Shown: positions 23,182 to 24,817 of the stretch, piece after piece
Layout of the letters: each line of letters begins with the position of its first letter
How positions within the stretch are numbered: position 1 is the stretch's first letter
Source: CAZPBN01 sp964584935
Lineage (GTDB): Bacteria > Acidobacteriota > Aminicenantia > Aminicenantales > Aminicenantaceae
Direction: 5' to 3'
Length of the DNA: 24,817 nucleotides
Assembly (NCBI GenBank): GCA_964584935.1
Contig: CAZPBN010000025.1
Span: 1 to 24,817 of the forward strand
Notes under the pieces: model-generated
What the model was told of the DNA's origin: nothing
The model's database searches: none
The model's input: only the letters and a program-made list of their open reading frames with translations
Position numbers and translations under genes: made by a program

Positions 23182-24336
23182 TTATTCTGTGAATTCTCTG
23201 CTCCACAGTGCGTCCAGAAAGACCTGAAAAGGCAGAATTGATATGTTTCCGATCTTTCGCTTCCGGGGTTCTAAGCTGACACATAGATAACGTTTCAATT
23301 TTTTCTCCTCGGCAAGAACTCGAAGTGATTTGATATCGTTAGGGGCAATGTTTTCTTTGGCCTTCACTTCAACGGCGGTGTGATCGTCTATGATGAAATC
23401 CACTTCAAATCCGGAAGTCGAACGCCAATAACTCACTTGTTCGCCGGATATATAGTCGCTGTAACTGCTTATTTCGTGCATGATGAAGGTCTCAAAGGCA
23501 TCCCCGAACTCAGGTGTGCCTGGCCGGAACTGCCGTTCTTGGAGGGCTGCCACGACTCCCACATCAAAGAAATAGTATTTGGAAGAGGACAAAGGTTTTC
23601 TTTTCTTTGATTTCTTCCATGCGGGAAGTTCATACAGAATAAGGGTGTCTTTAAGAATCTCAAAGTACTCATAAACGGTGGTACGGGGGACCTGGGCATC
23701 GTTGGCCACATTCGTGAAGTTCACAATTTCAGTGTTGCAGAAGGAAGCTACTTTAAGAAAGCGGCTGAACGCAGGAATATTCCGGGTCATTCCTTCAGCA
23801 ACAATTTCTTGCTGGAGATAGGCGCCTGTATAGGCCTGGAGGTCTGCCTTGGGATCATCTGAAAAGTAGATAGAAGGAAGTAGTCCCCGTTCCAAAGCAA
23901 GATGGAGGTCGAATTTATTTCCCAGCTCTTTGGAGGTGAGGGGGTGGAGATATCTCGTGCGAGCCCTGCCCCCAAGGAGATTGATGCCGCCGCGGCGAAG
24001 TTTGCGGGCGCTTGACCCGGTGAGAAGGAAATGAATGTCCCTTCTTTCGATCAACCGATGCACTTCATTTAAAAGGATGGGTAAACGCTGAATTTCGTCG
24101 ATGACCACCCACTTATCCTGGGGGGTGAGCTCTTGAGAGAGACGGGCGGGATTTTGACTGAGGGCTAAAAAGATAGTTGTATCCAGGAGATCATAAAACC
24201 TCACATTTTTTAAAGAATGATGAATCAAGGTAGTCTTTCCGGTTTGACGTGGGCCGAAGAGAAAATGGGATTTTTTTTCGAGAAGAGACGGGAGATGCAG
24301 AGACCTTTCGATAAAAGGGATGTTTTTTGCGATCAT
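23182..24336 (-). CDS. AAA ATPase with DUF4143 C-terminal domain (copy 2)
   Basis: From the ATG at 24336 this is a 384-residue protein with Walker A GPRQTGKTT (28-36), Walker B WVVIDEIQR (76-84), and LLTGSSARKLRRGGINLLGGRA. The C-terminal DUF4143 domain has FEVDFIID and AVEVKAKENI, which resemble the catalytic residues of a restriction-endonuclease-like fold. The frame is open upstream to 24504, but codons there are repeat tract E (an Asn-Ala-x run) and unrelated sequence. Family members normally begin near this ATG, so 24336 is preferred. The first codons (ATG ATC GC) themselves come from a repeat unit. The role is unsettled in the family. It is bracketed by tracts D and E. Confidence 0.83.
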   Translation of the reverse strand: MIAKNIPFIERSLHLPSLLEKKSHFLFGPRQTGKTTLIHHSLKNVRFYDLLDTTIFLALSQNPARLSQELTPQDKWVVIDEIQRLPILLNEVHRLIERRDIHFLLTGSSARKLRRGGINLLGGRARTRYLHPLTSKELGNKFDLHLALERGLLPSIYFSDDPKADLQAYTGAYLQQEIVAEGMTRNIPAFSRFLKVASFCNTEIVNFTNVANDAQVPRTTVYEYFEILKDTLILYELPAWKKSKKRKPLSSSKYYFFDVGVVAALQERQFRPGTPEFGDAFETFIMHEISSYSDYISGEQVSYWRSTSGFEVDFIIDDHTAVEVKAKENIAPNDIKSLRVLAEEKKLKRYLCVSLEPRKRKIGNISILPFQVFLDALWSREFTE

Positions 24337-24400
24337 TGCGTTACTTGCGTTTATTGCGTTGATTGCGTTACTCGCGTTACTTGCGTTGGTTGCGTTGATA
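24329..24400 (+). repeat. 9-bp tandem repeat tract E (8 units)
   Basis: The units are GCGATCATT, GCGTTACTT, GCGTTTATT, GCGTTGATT, GCGTTACTC, GCGTTACTT, GCGTTGGTT and GCGTTGATA. On the minus strand the tract is open and encodes an (Asn-Ala-x)n run in frame with the ATPase. The first unit overlaps the ATPase start codon. The 24401-24614 stretch beyond it holds no gene that I can support. Confidence 0.92.
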
Positions 24401-24614
24401 GAAAGCGAAAGAGGAGAGAGTGGCATTAGCTGTTGAGTTGGGGTGTGGCTTTTCCTTATTAAGCATCTTTTATTCTTCTTATTTTCTTTCGGGATTTTCG
24501 TCATTTAGCATAATATATGACGAATTCTTTGTCAATTGTAAAATGATTTGCTTAAGCAAAGATGGATTGGAACGAGATATAATAATATTTATGGGATGAA
24601 TAATAGAATTGATA

Positions 24615-24695
24615 GCGTTTGTTGCGTTGCTTGCGTTTATTGCGTTTGTTGCGTTTATAGCGTTTGTTGCGTTGGTTGCGTTACTTGCGTTGGTT
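24615..24695 (+). repeat. 9-bp tandem repeat tract F (9 units)
   Basis: Nine perfect-register units start with GCGTT and carry the tails TGTT, GCTT, TATT, TGTT, TATA, TGTT, GGTT, ACTT and GGTT. The tract stops abruptly where the palindrome at 24698 begins. Confidence 0.92.
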
Positions 24696-24697
24696 AT

Positions 24698-24760
24698 TGA
24701 AAATACAGGGACACGTAACCAATTTTTCTTCAAAAAATTAGTACATGTCCCGTATTTTCA
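24698..24760. repeat. 63-bp imperfect palindrome inside the repeat tract
   Basis: TGAAAATAC-A-GGGACACGTA (24698-24717) pairs with TACATGTCCCGTATTTTCA (24742-24760), with one bulged A and one mismatch. The loop holds a second short inverted pair (AATTTTT and AAAAATT). The size and GGGACA core recall REP/BIME sequences mobilised by TnpA-REP (RAYT) transposases, or a small MITE. No transposase is in the window. Repeat units of the same family resume two bases beyond it. Confidence 0.7.
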
Positions 24761-24762
24761 TA

Positions 24763-24817
24763 GCGTTGGTTGCGTTTGGGGCGTTTATACGGTTAATTCA
24801 GTTAATGCGGTTTAATC
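24763..24817 (+). repeat. 9-bp tandem repeat tract G, running off the window
   Basis: GCGTTGGTT, GCGTTTGGG and GCGTTTATA are followed by decayed units CGGTTAATT, CAGTTAATG and CGGTTTAAT in the same 9-bp register up to the window end. It continues tract F on the other side of the palindrome. Confidence 0.75.

Noticed and set aside
24479..24733. Low-complexity Asn-Ala-x proteins and Cys-Val-x proteins translated from the tracts
   Set aside because: They arise because a 9-bp period leaves frames open on both strands. They have no ribosome binding site or homology and end where the tract ends.
23035..24817. The repeat tracts as CRISPR arrays
   Set aside because: The repeated core is 5 bases in a 9-base period with only four variable bases between. 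There are no 20-50 bp spacers and no cas genes in the window.

Overview
The window is an O-antigen or capsule biosynthesis locus of a Gram-negative bacterium, followed upstream by an accessory region of toxin-antitoxin and ATPase genes separated by an unusual 9-bp tandem repeat. Almost every gene lies on the minus strand, so the locus reads from high to low coordinates. The species cannot be fixed. Wzx/Wzy genes, a monotopic phosphoglycosyl transferase and low GC in much of the glycan locus fit many environmental or uncultivated Gram-negative lineages. Start and stop usage fits the standard code.

Accessory region, about 24.8 to 19.5 kb: two AAA ATPases with DUF4143-type C-termini (24336-23182 and 21523-20204), a YafQ-type toxin-antitoxin pair whose toxin has an in-frame UGA (22936-22459), a DUF433/DUF5615 VapBC45-like pair (20116-19530), and two broken nucleotide-sugar dehydrogenase genes. 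Tandem tracts of a 9-bp unit (GCGTT-N-N-T-Y on the plus strand, always the same orientation) lie at 19489, 20173, 21606, 22420 (degenerate), 23035, 24329, 24615 and 24763. They bracket nearly every gene here, and in places supply coding sequence or a start codon. A 63-bp palindrome interrupts the last tract.

Glycan region, about 19.2 to 0 kb: rmlA and an rmlC remnant; wzx flippase; three sulfotransferase genes (one with an in-frame UGA) and a truncated sulfatase; GT2 glycosyltransferase; wzy-like polymerase/ligase; a second GT2; the three-gene UDP-L-FucNAc pathway (wbjB/capE, wbjC/capF, wbjD/capG); a WbuB-like GT4; a truncated ATP-grasp gene; a PglC/CapM-type initiating transferase; and a methyltransferase. 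Together they predict a sulfated polysaccharide containing N-acetyl-L-fucosamine. It would be built on undecaprenyl phosphate, flipped by Wzx and polymerised by the Wzy-like protein. Whether the locus is still fully functional is unclear.

The locus is heavily scarred. One complete IS of about 2.4 kb (1621-3993; 16-bp inverted repeats, 3-bp AGT duplication) sits exactly at the stop codon of the GT4 gene. Three IS3-family relics lie beside wzy, the sulfotransferases and the sulfatase. At least eight host genes are truncated or interrupted, so the window looks like a cluster undergoing rapid remodelling.
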